Source: Saprospirales bacterium | Lineage (GTDB): Bacteria; Bacteroidota; Bacteroidia; Chitinophagales; Saprospiraceae | Assembly (NCBI GenBank): GCA_016711045.1 | Contig: JADJTT010000006.1 | Coordinates: forward strand, 534,802 to 598,801 | Direction: 5' to 3' | Length of the DNA: 64,000 nucleotides | Shown: piece by piece, positions 36,087 through 43,310 of the stretch | How positions within the stretch are numbered: position 1 is the stretch's first letter | Layout of the letters: the number at the start of each line of letters is the position of its first letter | Notes under the pieces: generated by a model | Databases searched by the model: none | What the model was told of the DNA's origin: nothing | Seen by the model: only the letters and a program-made list of their open reading frames with translations | Program-made: the position numbers and the translations under genes

Positions 36087-38333
36087 ATGAAAAAACAAGT
36101 ACAGACTTTGCTGTTCGGCCTTTTATTAGCGTATTCGCTCCCGGCTCAAATCTCCTTTCAGGACATTCCCAACTTACCCTTTTTCGATGACCAGGGCTAT
36201 TTGCGGGGGATCACCTGGGTAGACGTGGATGGCGACAACGACCTCGATGTGTCGGTGTCGGGTGCGACAGGCACCTCTCCCAATTTTGTCAACGCCACGG
36301 CTATTTTCATACAAGACGGCAGTGGGGCATTTTCCAATACAGGGTTGATCAGCAGCACCCAACTCAACGCCTTTGGGCAGGGGTGGGCCGACTACGACAA
36401 CGACGGCGACCTCGATGTCTATTACGGCGCAACCTGGAATAGCGGCGGCGTCAACGAACTGTGGCGCAACGAAGGGGGCGCCGGCTTTACCCAAATCACC
36501 AATAGCGGTTCCACACCCAATACACCTCAACCCTATGAGGGCACGGTGAGTTGGGCCGACTATGACAACGACGGCTTTGCCGATCTCTTCCTGGCCCGTT
36601 GGAATCAAATGACCAATCGCCTATACCACAACAACGGTGACGGCACGTTTACCGATATCACCTCCGGCGCCCTGGTAGCCGATCCGGGCTGGACTTCCGG
36701 AGGGTATTGGGCTGATTTTGACAACGACCGCGATCTCGATCTATACGTGGTAAATTACCAGATCGGGGCTGCGGCGCCCGGAGCCAACGACCTGTTCCGC
36801 AACAACGGAGATGGCACTTTCACCAAGCTCACTACTGCGGGAAATGTCGTCACCGACGCCCAGAATTCCCGCTCCGCCAACTGGCTCGATATCAACAATG
36901 ACGGCTGGCTCGACCTGTTCGTAGGCAATCAGTTCAGCCAGGACAAGATCTATTTCAACAACGGAGATGGCACCTTCAGCACCCAGGCATTGGGCGATGC
37001 GGGGTACACGACCTGGTCTTCCAATTGGGGGGATATCGACAACGACGGCGACCAGGACCTCTTTACCATGGGTTTCTGGGGGTATGAAAGCAGGTGTTGG
37101 CGAAATGACGGCAACGGCACATTCACCGATATCACCGCTTCTTTCCCGAACATCTATCCCTTGCAAACCAGCGGCTCGGGAAGCAATGCCGTCATAGTAG
37201 TCGACTACGACCGGGACGGTTGGCTCGATCTCCATATCGCACAGCCCGATGCCATTGCCGACCATTTGTATAAAAACCTGGGCGATGGCTGCCAATCCTG
37301 GCTGGAGGTCGAATGTGTAGGCGTACAAAGCAACCGGGCTGCGATCGGCACGACCCTTCGGGCCAAGGCTACGATCAACGGGACGGCGGTGTGGCAGATG
37401 CGGCAGGTATCGGCCCAGACAGCGGCTACCGGCCAAAATCCGCTCTGGCAGCACTTCGGCTTTGGCGATGCTACGGTCATCGACTCGTTGGTTGTAGAAT
37501 GGCCCTCAGGCGCTACGTGCGTGTTTGAAGGCGTGTCCGTAAACCAACTGGTGGAAATAGAGGAAACTTGTTCGATACAGACGATCTTGTCGAACCCGGC
37601 GGGGTATGCAGGAGAAGATGCGGTAGTCGATTGGTGTGAAGGAGCCGGCCCAATAGACCTGTTTCAGTCGCTTGGCGGCAATCCAGACACCGGCGGGCAG
37701 TGGGTAGATATGGATTTTGAACCGGTATCGATGCCGGTGGAAGGCGCCGGATTGTGGTACTACCTGACCGACGGGCCCTGTCCCGATACGGCCAAGGTGA
37801 CGGTAAACAGTCACCCGCTCCCGGTAGTGACCCTGATGCCGGGCGATACGACCCTGGACGCCGGCAGTGTGCTGAACCTCCTGGCCATGGGGGCGGATAC
37901 GTATACCTGGGCGCCTGCAGACCAACTCAGTTGTGCCAATTGTCCCGACCCGGAATTTACCGCTGCGGAGTCGGTGGAGTTGACCGTGACCGGGGAAGAC
38001 GCGTTTGGTTGTCAGGCTTCCGCTTCGATTGGCATTACGGTCTTGTCGAACGACCTTCGCTTTGAACTGCCCAACGCCTTTACCCCCGATAATGACGGAT
38101 CGAACGATACCTTTAAACCTATTACGGGCGGGGTGATTTTTCAATCCTACCTGATGCGGGTATATAACCGCTGGGGGGCGTTGGTGTACGAAACCACGAA
38201 ACCCGAAAATGGGTGGAACGGCCAATTTGATGGCAAGCCTATGCCTTCGGATGTGTATGCCTTTTACATGCAGTATACCCTGACGGATGGAACCGCAGGA
38301 ACAGAAAAGGGCGAAGTGACCTTATTGCGCTGA
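36087..38333 (+). CDS. Secreted FG-GAP/VCBS repeat protein with UnbV-like domain and T9SS type B (gliding-type) sorting domain
   Basis: The 748-residue product has a signal peptide (MKKQVQTLLFGLLLAYSLPAQ). Residues ~45-400 hold about seven FG-GAP/VCBS blades with the calcium-binding pattern DxDNDGDxD (WADYDNDGDLDVYYG and variants), forming a beta-propeller. Residues ~400-490 match the CRTAC1/ASPIC-UnbV domain (CQSWLEVECVG, GATCVFEGVSVNQLVEIE). A PKD-like stretch precedes the last ~85 residues, a T9SS type B sorting domain (LPNAFTPDNDGSNDTF, VYNRWGALVYET). It is expected to be exported to the surface as an adhesin-like protein. The stop codon abuts the stop of the convergent cyclase gene with no base between. 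Confidence 0.9.
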   Translation: MKKQVQTLLFGLLLAYSLPAQISFQDIPNLPFFDDQGYLRGITWVDVDGDNDLDVSVSGATGTSPNFVNATAIFIQDGSGAFSNTGLISSTQLNAFGQGWADYDNDGDLDVYYGATWNSGGVNELWRNEGGAGFTQITNSGSTPNTPQPYEGTVSWADYDNDGFADLFLARWNQMTNRLYHNNGDGTFTDITSGALVADPGWTSGGYWADFDNDRDLDLYVVNYQIGAAAPGANDLFRNNGDGTFTKLTTAGNVVTDAQNSRSANWLDINNDGWLDLFVGNQFSQDKIYFNNGDGTFSTQALGDAGYTTWSSNWGDIDNDGDQDLFTMGFWGYESRCWRNDGNGTFTDITASFPNIYPLQTSGSGSNAVIVVDYDRDGWLDLHIAQPDAIADHLYKNLGDGCQSWLEVECVGVQSNRAAIGTTLRAKATINGTAVWQMRQVSAQTAATGQNPLWQHFGFGDATVIDSLVVEWPSGATCVFEGVSVNQLVEIEETCSIQTILSNPAGYAGEDAVVDWCEGAGPIDLFQSLGGNPDTGGQWVDMDFEPVSMPVEGAGLWYYLTDGPCPDTAKVTVNSHPLPVVTLMPGDTTLDAGSVLNLLAMGADTYTWAPADQLSCANCPDPEFTAAESVELTVTGEDAFGCQASASIGITVLSNDLRFELPNAFTPDNDGSNDTFKPITGGVIFQSYLMRVYNRWGALVYETTKPENGWNGQFDGKPMPSDVYAFYMQYTLTDGTAGTEKGEVTLLR

Positions 38334-40295
38334 TCACTTTCGTTCGACAAAATACATATTGACCTTGCCCTTGTTTTTGGCGTAGATCTGCCCGCGGGGC
38401 GTGCATTCAAACTGGTCTTTGACCAATTGGTAAGTCGATTCCGAGATATTGATCCGGTATATTTCACTGGATTCTTCCATCCGGGAGGCCATGTTGACGG
38501 CATCGCCCCAGATGTCGTATTGGAATTTTTGATCACCCACAATTCCTGCCACTACTGAACCCGTGTGGATGCCCATTCGCGCTTTGAAAGCAACGCCATC
38601 CCGGCCCACTTGTTTTTCTTTTTCGATTAAATAATCGAGGATATCCATGGCAACTTTCACGATGGTTTCGGCATGGTCGGCGGAGGGGACGGGCAATCCG
38701 GCAGCACAGAGGTAGGCGTCGCCGATGGTCTTTATTTTTTCGATATCATAGTTGCCAATAATCCGGTCGAATTCGCGGAAATATTCGTCCAGGGTTTCTA
38801 CCAACAGCCTGGGGTTGAGCCGTTCAGCCCATTGGGTGAATTCGGCAAAATCGATAAACAGGATAGATACGGACCGGTAAAACCGGGGTTCTGCCCGGCC
38901 GTATTGTTTGAGCTCTTCCGCGGTCTCTTCGGGCAGGATGTTTTTCAGCAGCCGGTCGCTCTTGTCCTTTTCTTTTTCCAGTTCCTGGGTTCGCTCGCGG
39001 ACATTGTGTTCCAGCATCACGTTTTGCGTGCTCAGGAGTTGCTCCTTGTCTTTGAGGGCATTCATGGCCACTTGCTCGGCTTCCAGTTGTTTTTCTTTGT
39101 AAAAACTGTATTTATCGCCCATGGCCAATCCAAAGAAAAGGATCTGGGTTAGTGCGCCGTAATGGGGCGCATTGGCCAGAAAATAGGATGCAGGTAACAA
39201 TCCTTCTCCGTAACCCACATAGAGGAAAGCGGTCACAAAGAAAAAGAAGAAGGCCATCAGGTAGTATTTGGCAGGGGAATAGCCTTTGCGTATACTGATA
39301 ATCCCCATGACCAGGGTATAGAGCAACAACAGCAATGCCGCCTCTCCGATAATGGAAGCCCCCCATGACCGGGCGGGCGTAAAATCCAGGATGATCAATA
39401 GGGTGTTTTGTCCGATAAAAAAGAATCCCAGCCAATACCAGAATCCATATTCCTTTCGGGTGATATGAAGGAATTTCATGGTAAACAACACGAGAAATAA
39501 GCCCGTGAGTGCTTGCACGGTAATGAGGTGGTCATTGATCGCAGGGCTGTTTGGGTATAAAAACTCAAACCCGAAAGACTTGTAAAAAGCCAGGGTAAAG
39601 GTGTTTGAAAGTACGTAAAGCACATAGAGGAGTTGGTCGATCTCTCCCCGTTCCGTGATCCAGATCAGCAGTTGGTAGATGGCGATGAAGAGCAGCGCGC
39701 CAAACAACAGCCCATCGGCAAAGTCATTCCAGTGGTTGACGGTCAATAATTTATGTGATCCGTAAATACTGAATTTAGGGTTGGTCAGGTTGGTTTTGGG
39801 ATGCACCAGGTAGTAGTCGTGGGTTTCACCTTTGGGAATGGCCAACTCGAACAGGGTCCGGTTATTTTTCAGCGACCGGTTGCGGTAGGGGATATCCAGG
39901 CCTGTCACCTGCGTACCCAGCACTTCCTCATTTGCCCCTACATGATAGAGGAAGATCGTGTCCATGAAATAATTTTCCCCCTGGAGGTATACCGGTTCAT
40001 CCAACTCATTGGTCACTTTAAAATGCACCCAATAATGCCGGGATTCTGCTTGGGGCCCATCGCCTCCATACTTGATAGCTTCAAGCGGGGAAAAAGGAAG
40101 CGCCGAGCGCAACAGGGTCACAGACAGGATATCCAGCTGCTGGCGTTCGTCGACAAAAAAAGAGGCATACGGCAAAATGGACACCACCTCATCTTCCCGG
40201 TCCAGCACCATGGGCGAAGGGAAATGCGATTGCCCGGACAGGGGGACGCTGATCCACAGCATTCCGGACAGAAGTATCCAGGGTAGTTTTCTCAT
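38334..40295 (-). CDS. Class III adenylate/guanylate cyclase with 7TMR-DISM sensor
   Basis: The 653-residue product has a signal peptide, a 7TMR-DISM-type extracellular domain (residues ~30-180, ending near TLFELAIPKGETHDYYLVHP), seven membrane segments (~185-390), a coiled coil (ALKDKEQLLSTQNVML) and a class III cyclase domain (~440-650). The catalytic region shows SILFIDFAEFTQWAE with a metal-binding Asp, the second metal Asp in KTIGDAYLCAAG, and GIHTGSVVAGIVGDQKFQYD with the substrate-determining Asp of DIWGD. The Lys and Asp pattern favours ATP, so cAMP is the likely product (inference). It senses an unknown periplasmic signal. Convergent with the FG-GAP gene, and its start lies 12 bp from no close partner on the same strand other than the gene at 40308. 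Confidence 0.88.
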   Translation of the reverse strand: MRKLPWILLSGMLWISVPLSGQSHFPSPMVLDREDEVVSILPYASFFVDERQQLDILSVTLLRSALPFSPLEAIKYGGDGPQAESRHYWVHFKVTNELDEPVYLQGENYFMDTIFLYHVGANEEVLGTQVTGLDIPYRNRSLKNNRTLFELAIPKGETHDYYLVHPKTNLTNPKFSIYGSHKLLTVNHWNDFADGLLFGALLFIAIYQLLIWITERGEIDQLLYVLYVLSNTFTLAFYKSFGFEFLYPNSPAINDHLITVQALTGLFLVLFTMKFLHITRKEYGFWYWLGFFFIGQNTLLIILDFTPARSWGASIIGEAALLLLLYTLVMGIISIRKGYSPAKYYLMAFFFFFVTAFLYVGYGEGLLPASYFLANAPHYGALTQILFFGLAMGDKYSFYKEKQLEAEQVAMNALKDKEQLLSTQNVMLEHNVRERTQELEKEKDKSDRLLKNILPEETAEELKQYGRAEPRFYRSVSILFIDFAEFTQWAERLNPRLLVETLDEYFREFDRIIGNYDIEKIKTIGDAYLCAAGLPVPSADHAETIVKVAMDILDYLIEKEKQVGRDGVAFKARMGIHTGSVVAGIVGDQKFQYDIWGDAVNMASRMEESSEIYRINISESTYQLVKDQFECTPRGQIYAKNKGKVNMYFVERK

Positions 40296-40307
40296 TGCTG
40301 CAGGGGG

Positions 40308-40979
40308 TTATGCAGGCGCCAGGGCTTGTGCTTCTTTCCGCATTTTTATAAAAAGTACCAAGTACCAAAGGTCAAACACAAAACATAAAGCGCACAGCAA
40401 GTGCACCATGTAAAGATGCGGAAAATAATTAACCACAAAAATGGAAAAAGCCAGATTTCCCGTCAGCTTGAGCCAGGCAATGGCGTATGATTTTTTCTCG
40501 AGCCCATCCCGGAGCAGCAAATACCAATAGAGAAAAGACACGAAAATATTGAGCATATAGGCCGAAGTGGAAGCCGTAGGCGTATCATACCCGCCAATCT
40601 GGAAGAAGTAGAGGAAGAGGGTCCACATCGCAAAGGCAAACAGGCACAACGGCGCAAAATACTTCCGGATGAGCGGGATCTGCTGATACGACCGCATGTG
40701 CAAAAAGACCGCGGTGAAAATGAAGATGTCCAGAATAAACGCGGCTTTGTAGCCGAAGGACAAGACATTTCCCATTGCCGTCTTGAAATAAAAGCCCCAG
40801 AGCATTTCCCAGGCGATGTTGGCACATGCTGCAAAAATAGGCATTTCGACATACTTCAGCTTGTAGCTGTTGCGCAGCAGGATGACGTAGTACCACAGCC
40901 AAAGAAAGGTGCCTGCCAGCAGCATTGCCACCTGGAAGGGGGAGAACATATCGAGGTCGAGGAGGTGTCGGAGGTTCAT
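40308..40979 (-). CDS. Seven-helix membrane protein, probable Pyr4-type transmembrane terpene cyclase
   Basis: The 223-residue product is almost entirely hydrophobic with seven predicted membrane helices. Two acidic residues lie in otherwise hydrophobic helices: Glu58 in ANIAWEMLWGF and Asp203 in CFVFDLWYLVLF. This layout (small seven-helix protein, N-x-x-W-E near residue 60 and an Asp near the last helix) is that of Pyr4/PaxB-type membrane terpene cyclases, in which the corresponding Glu and Asp are catalytic. Such enzymes protonate an epoxide or alkene of a prenyl chain to start cyclisation. The assignment rests on pattern memory, not a search. The upstream neighbour at 41121 is an MpaB-type oxygenase read in the same direction. 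Confidence 0.6.
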   Translation of the reverse strand: MNLRHLLDLDMFSPFQVAMLLAGTFLWLWYYVILLRNSYKLKYVEMPIFAACANIAWEMLWGFYFKTAMGNVLSFGYKAAFILDIFIFTAVFLHMRSYQQIPLIRKYFAPLCLFAFAMWTLFLYFFQIGGYDTPTASTSAYMLNIFVSFLYWYLLLRDGLEKKSYAIAWLKLTGNLAFSIFVVNYFPHLYMVHLLCALCFVFDLWYLVLFIKMRKEAQALAPA

Positions 40980-40983
40980 AAGA

Positions 40984-41114
40984 GTTTATGAGGTTTATCG
41001 GACTTCGTCCTGTTTATTGGCTTCGCCAGTTTAGTGGACTTCGTCCTGTTGATCGGCTACGCCTGTTTATAAAGGGGATAAACTTCATAAACCTTCTAAA
41101 CAGGCGAAGCCGAT
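40984..41114. repeat. Array of tiny hairpins within a larger inverted repeat
   Basis: Four small self-complementary blocks lie about 17-19 bp apart: ggacttcgtcc (41000-41010), ggcttcgcc (41019-41027), ggacttcgtcc (41036-41046) and ggctacgcc (41055-41063), each preceded by a gttta/gtttat-like spacer. The segment 41052-41069 then pairs with 41097-41114 with one mismatch, and gtttatgaggttta near 40985 is complementary to sequence near 41080-41094. It fills the gap between the MpaB-like gene and the terpene-cyclase-like gene. Confidence 0.85.
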
Positions 41115-41120
41115 ACACTT

Positions 41121-42269
41121 TTAAAGGTCCCAATCTTCTCTAAGAGACGGGGGTATATAAAAATCTACATCCTTATAATCATTGTACTGGCGGATCAGTC
41201 CGCGCATCAGACGCATTTTGAAATGTTCGAGCAGTTTTCCCAGGAGCCTGGCGGGGTGTAGTCCGTCTTTGTGGGCAAATACCCGGGGCAGGAGGCGGTA
41301 GGTGAGCCAGGTAACCGGATTGCGGGGCGGATTCACACCGAGGTATCCGGCGATCTCTTCGCCTATCAGAAAGCGCACCATGGCAGCGGGCACGCTCCCA
41401 AACAGGAATTTGAGCGGCATGTGCGTCTCCATAAATTGCAGGCTGGCCTTGGTGAGGATCTTTCCTTCTTCGGAAGGCCCTTTTTGCCGGTCGAGGATGG
41501 TATGGCCCAGCCACGTCGCTTCTTCCAGCGTATAGGGGATCAGGTCTTCATCGAGCCCCACGATATACCCAACTACGGCCCAGCAATGGATATAGGCTTC
41601 TTTTTCTTCCTGGGTGAGGTCTATGCCGAGTTGTGCCATGCCTTCGAGCACCAGGGCAGAAAAGGAGAGAAAGGTGCCCGCCATATCCTCCTGGTTGATG
41701 GGTTCGCCGAGGCTTTTGGCATCCCATCCCCCCTGTTTTCGGATGTAAAAGCGGATGGACCCGTGTATCAGCCGGATCTTTTGGGCAGTGACCAGGCCTA
41801 CCCCTTCCGGCATTAATCCGCCCGCCGACATGACGTTGATAACGAATTGGGAGGTTTCCATCAAACGGCGGGTATAACGGATCTCGTGGTCGACCCCGGT
41901 CATGCGCCCGGTATCGAAGAGCACTTTGGCCCCCCGCCAGGAGGAATAGCATTCCGGTAAGGCTTTGGCAAGCAAGAGCATGGAGGCGAGTATGCCATGG
42001 CGACGGAAGACCGATTCACCGAGTCTTATTTTTTCCCGATCGGCCCAGGTGGGCAGGGTGGCCGTTTCTTCAAAATAATCGCGCAGGAAAGGAGGAAGCG
42101 CTTCGTAGTCCATGTGATGCGGGAGCACAAACATCTTGTAAAACTCCTTCAATTCCTCTTGCTGATGGTGTCCTGCAACCTGGCCTGCTACCCGGTCGCC
42201 AAGCGGATCGGTATGCTTTCGCTTCTCTTCCAAAAAGAAAGGAGTCCATAAGGGGTTGGGGGATTTCAT
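41121..42269 (-). CDS. MpaB/Lcp-type oxygenase (DUF2236 family)
   Basis: The 382-residue product has no signal peptide and matches the oxygenase MpaB / DUF2236 family by its order of motifs: RLGESVFRRHGILASMLLLA near residue 85, FDTGRMTGVDHEIRYTRRLMET, VTAQKIRLIHGSIRFYI and AVVGYIVGLDEDLIPYTLEEA. Family members include the rubber-cleaving latex-clearing protein and fungal MpaB, which cleaves a farnesyl chain in mycophenolic acid synthesis; characterised ones bind haem b. The substrate here is unknown, but a prenyl chain would suit its neighbour at 40308. It is divergent from the amylase gene, across a spacer with a perfect hairpin. Confidence 0.82.
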   Translation of the reverse strand: MKSPNPLWTPFFLEEKRKHTDPLGDRVAGQVAGHHQQEELKEFYKMFVLPHHMDYEALPPFLRDYFEETATLPTWADREKIRLGESVFRRHGILASMLLLAKALPECYSSWRGAKVLFDTGRMTGVDHEIRYTRRLMETSQFVINVMSAGGLMPEGVGLVTAQKIRLIHGSIRFYIRKQGGWDAKSLGEPINQEDMAGTFLSFSALVLEGMAQLGIDLTQEEKEAYIHCWAVVGYIVGLDEDLIPYTLEEATWLGHTILDRQKGPSEEGKILTKASLQFMETHMPLKFLFGSVPAAMVRFLIGEEIAGYLGVNPPRNPVTWLTYRLLPRVFAHKDGLHPARLLGKLLEHFKMRLMRGLIRQYNDYKDVDFYIPPSLREDWDL

Positions 42270-42310
42270 ACTAATTTGGTTTTCTGTGGGAATAAAAATA
42301 GTATTTTTTT

Positions 42311-42349
42311 AACAAGGGTAAGCGCACCAATTGTGCGCTTACCCTTGTT
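42311..42349. repeat. Perfect hairpin in a divergent promoter region
   Basis: Perfect 17-bp arms (42311-42327 and 42333-42349; aacaagggtaagcgcac and complement) surround a 5-nt loop, between the starts at 42269 and 42407. The right arm runs into the TTTG proposed as the -33 box of the amylase gene, so it could be an operator. Confidence 0.95.
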
Positions 42350-42381
42350 TGCTCATTATTTTTTTTGTTTGTGTATCTTTG
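42348..42381 (+). promoter_or_regulatory. Bacteroidota-type promoter of the amylase/adhesin gene
   Basis: TTTG at 42348-42351 and a perfect TAnnTTTG box (TATCTTTG, 42374-42381) are spaced 22 nt apart. The ATG at 42407 follows 25 nt downstream. Confidence 0.6.
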
Positions 42382-42406
42382 ATGTCTACGAACAAATTAT
42401 AGGCTT

Positions 42407-43282
42407 ATGAATCTCAAATTTACATCCTGGGCCCTTTGGGCATTGCTGTCTTTTTCCTTCCTTTTTTCCACTACCGATCTAAAATCTCAGGATGTGATCC
42501 TGCAGGGATTTTACTGGAATACCAGCCCTGGAGATATTTCGGCCGGTGACGGCGTATGGTGGGATACCATCGCCGGGTTGGCGCCCTACCTGGCCGATGT
42601 GGGCTTTCAAACCGTGTGGACGCCTCCGGCCAATAAAGGCTACGGTGGAGTCTATGATATGGGATACGGCATTTACGATTACTACGATTTTGGGACCTAC
42701 AACCAAAAAGGATCAACCCGCACCCGGCATGGAAATAAAACGGAGCTGGTGGCTATGCTTCAGGCCCTCCACGATGAAGGCCTGCTCGCCATGGCCGACC
42801 TGGTGCTCAACCACCGCGGCGGGGCGGAGGCCAGGCAACTGGAAGATTGCGACAATGGAGACGGGCTACAACTGAGGTGGAATGTATTCAATCCCCTCAG
42901 TGGGCGGTTGCCGATGGATGCAAGCTTCTTCCATCCTAATTCTCAGCCCGGGCATTGCGATTATAACAGCCCCTACCACGATACTCTTTTCTTCGAAGAT
43001 ATCTGCTATTTCAACGACATTAACCAGGTGCTGGATCCGCCGACAAACGACTGGTACTTTGGCCCCCACAATCTGGGTAAGGCCGGCGACTCCCTCATCG
43101 TTTGGGGGCGGTACCTGCTCAATGATATCGGGTTCGACGAATTGCGCCTCGATGCGGTAAAACACATCGAACCCGGGTTTTTGGCCCCATTCCTGGTGGA
43201 AATGGGCACGCCCAATCAGCCCTTCGCCGTAGGCGAAACTCTTCGATGGCAGTCTGGCTACCTTAAAAGGCTACCACGATGA
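42407..43282 (+). CDS. Giant surface protein A, part 1: signal peptide and N-terminal half of a GH13 alpha-amylase
   Basis: ATG 42407 opens with a signal peptide (SWALWALLSFSFLFS). The product is a GH13 alpha-amylase barrel: region I DLVLNH (residues 131-136), region II with the nucleophile Asp249 in LRLDAVKH, region III with the acid Glu277 in FAVGE. Just after region III the frame goes astray and stops at 43282. Reading resumes one frame over: removing one T at about 43241-43243 (gaaactcttcgatgg) restores ETLDGSLATLKGYHDEVESF, which leads into the next segment. One gene with a single-base insertion is therefore the best reading, and starch-like glucans are the likely substrate. Confidence 0.85.
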   Translation: MNLKFTSWALWALLSFSFLFSTTDLKSQDVILQGFYWNTSPGDISAGDGVWWDTIAGLAPYLADVGFQTVWTPPANKGYGGVYDMGYGIYDYYDFGTYNQKGSTRTRHGNKTELVAMLQALHDEGLLAMADLVLNHRGGAEARQLEDCDNGDGLQLRWNVFNPLSGRLPMDASFFHPNSQPGHCDYNSPYHDTLFFEDICYFNDINQVLDPPTNDWYFGPHNLGKAGDSLIVWGRYLLNDIGFDELRLDAVKHIEPGFLAPFLVEMGTPNQPFAVGETLRWQSGYLKRLPR

Positions 43283-43310
43283 GGTAGAAAGCTTTGTCTC
43301 TACTTATGGC

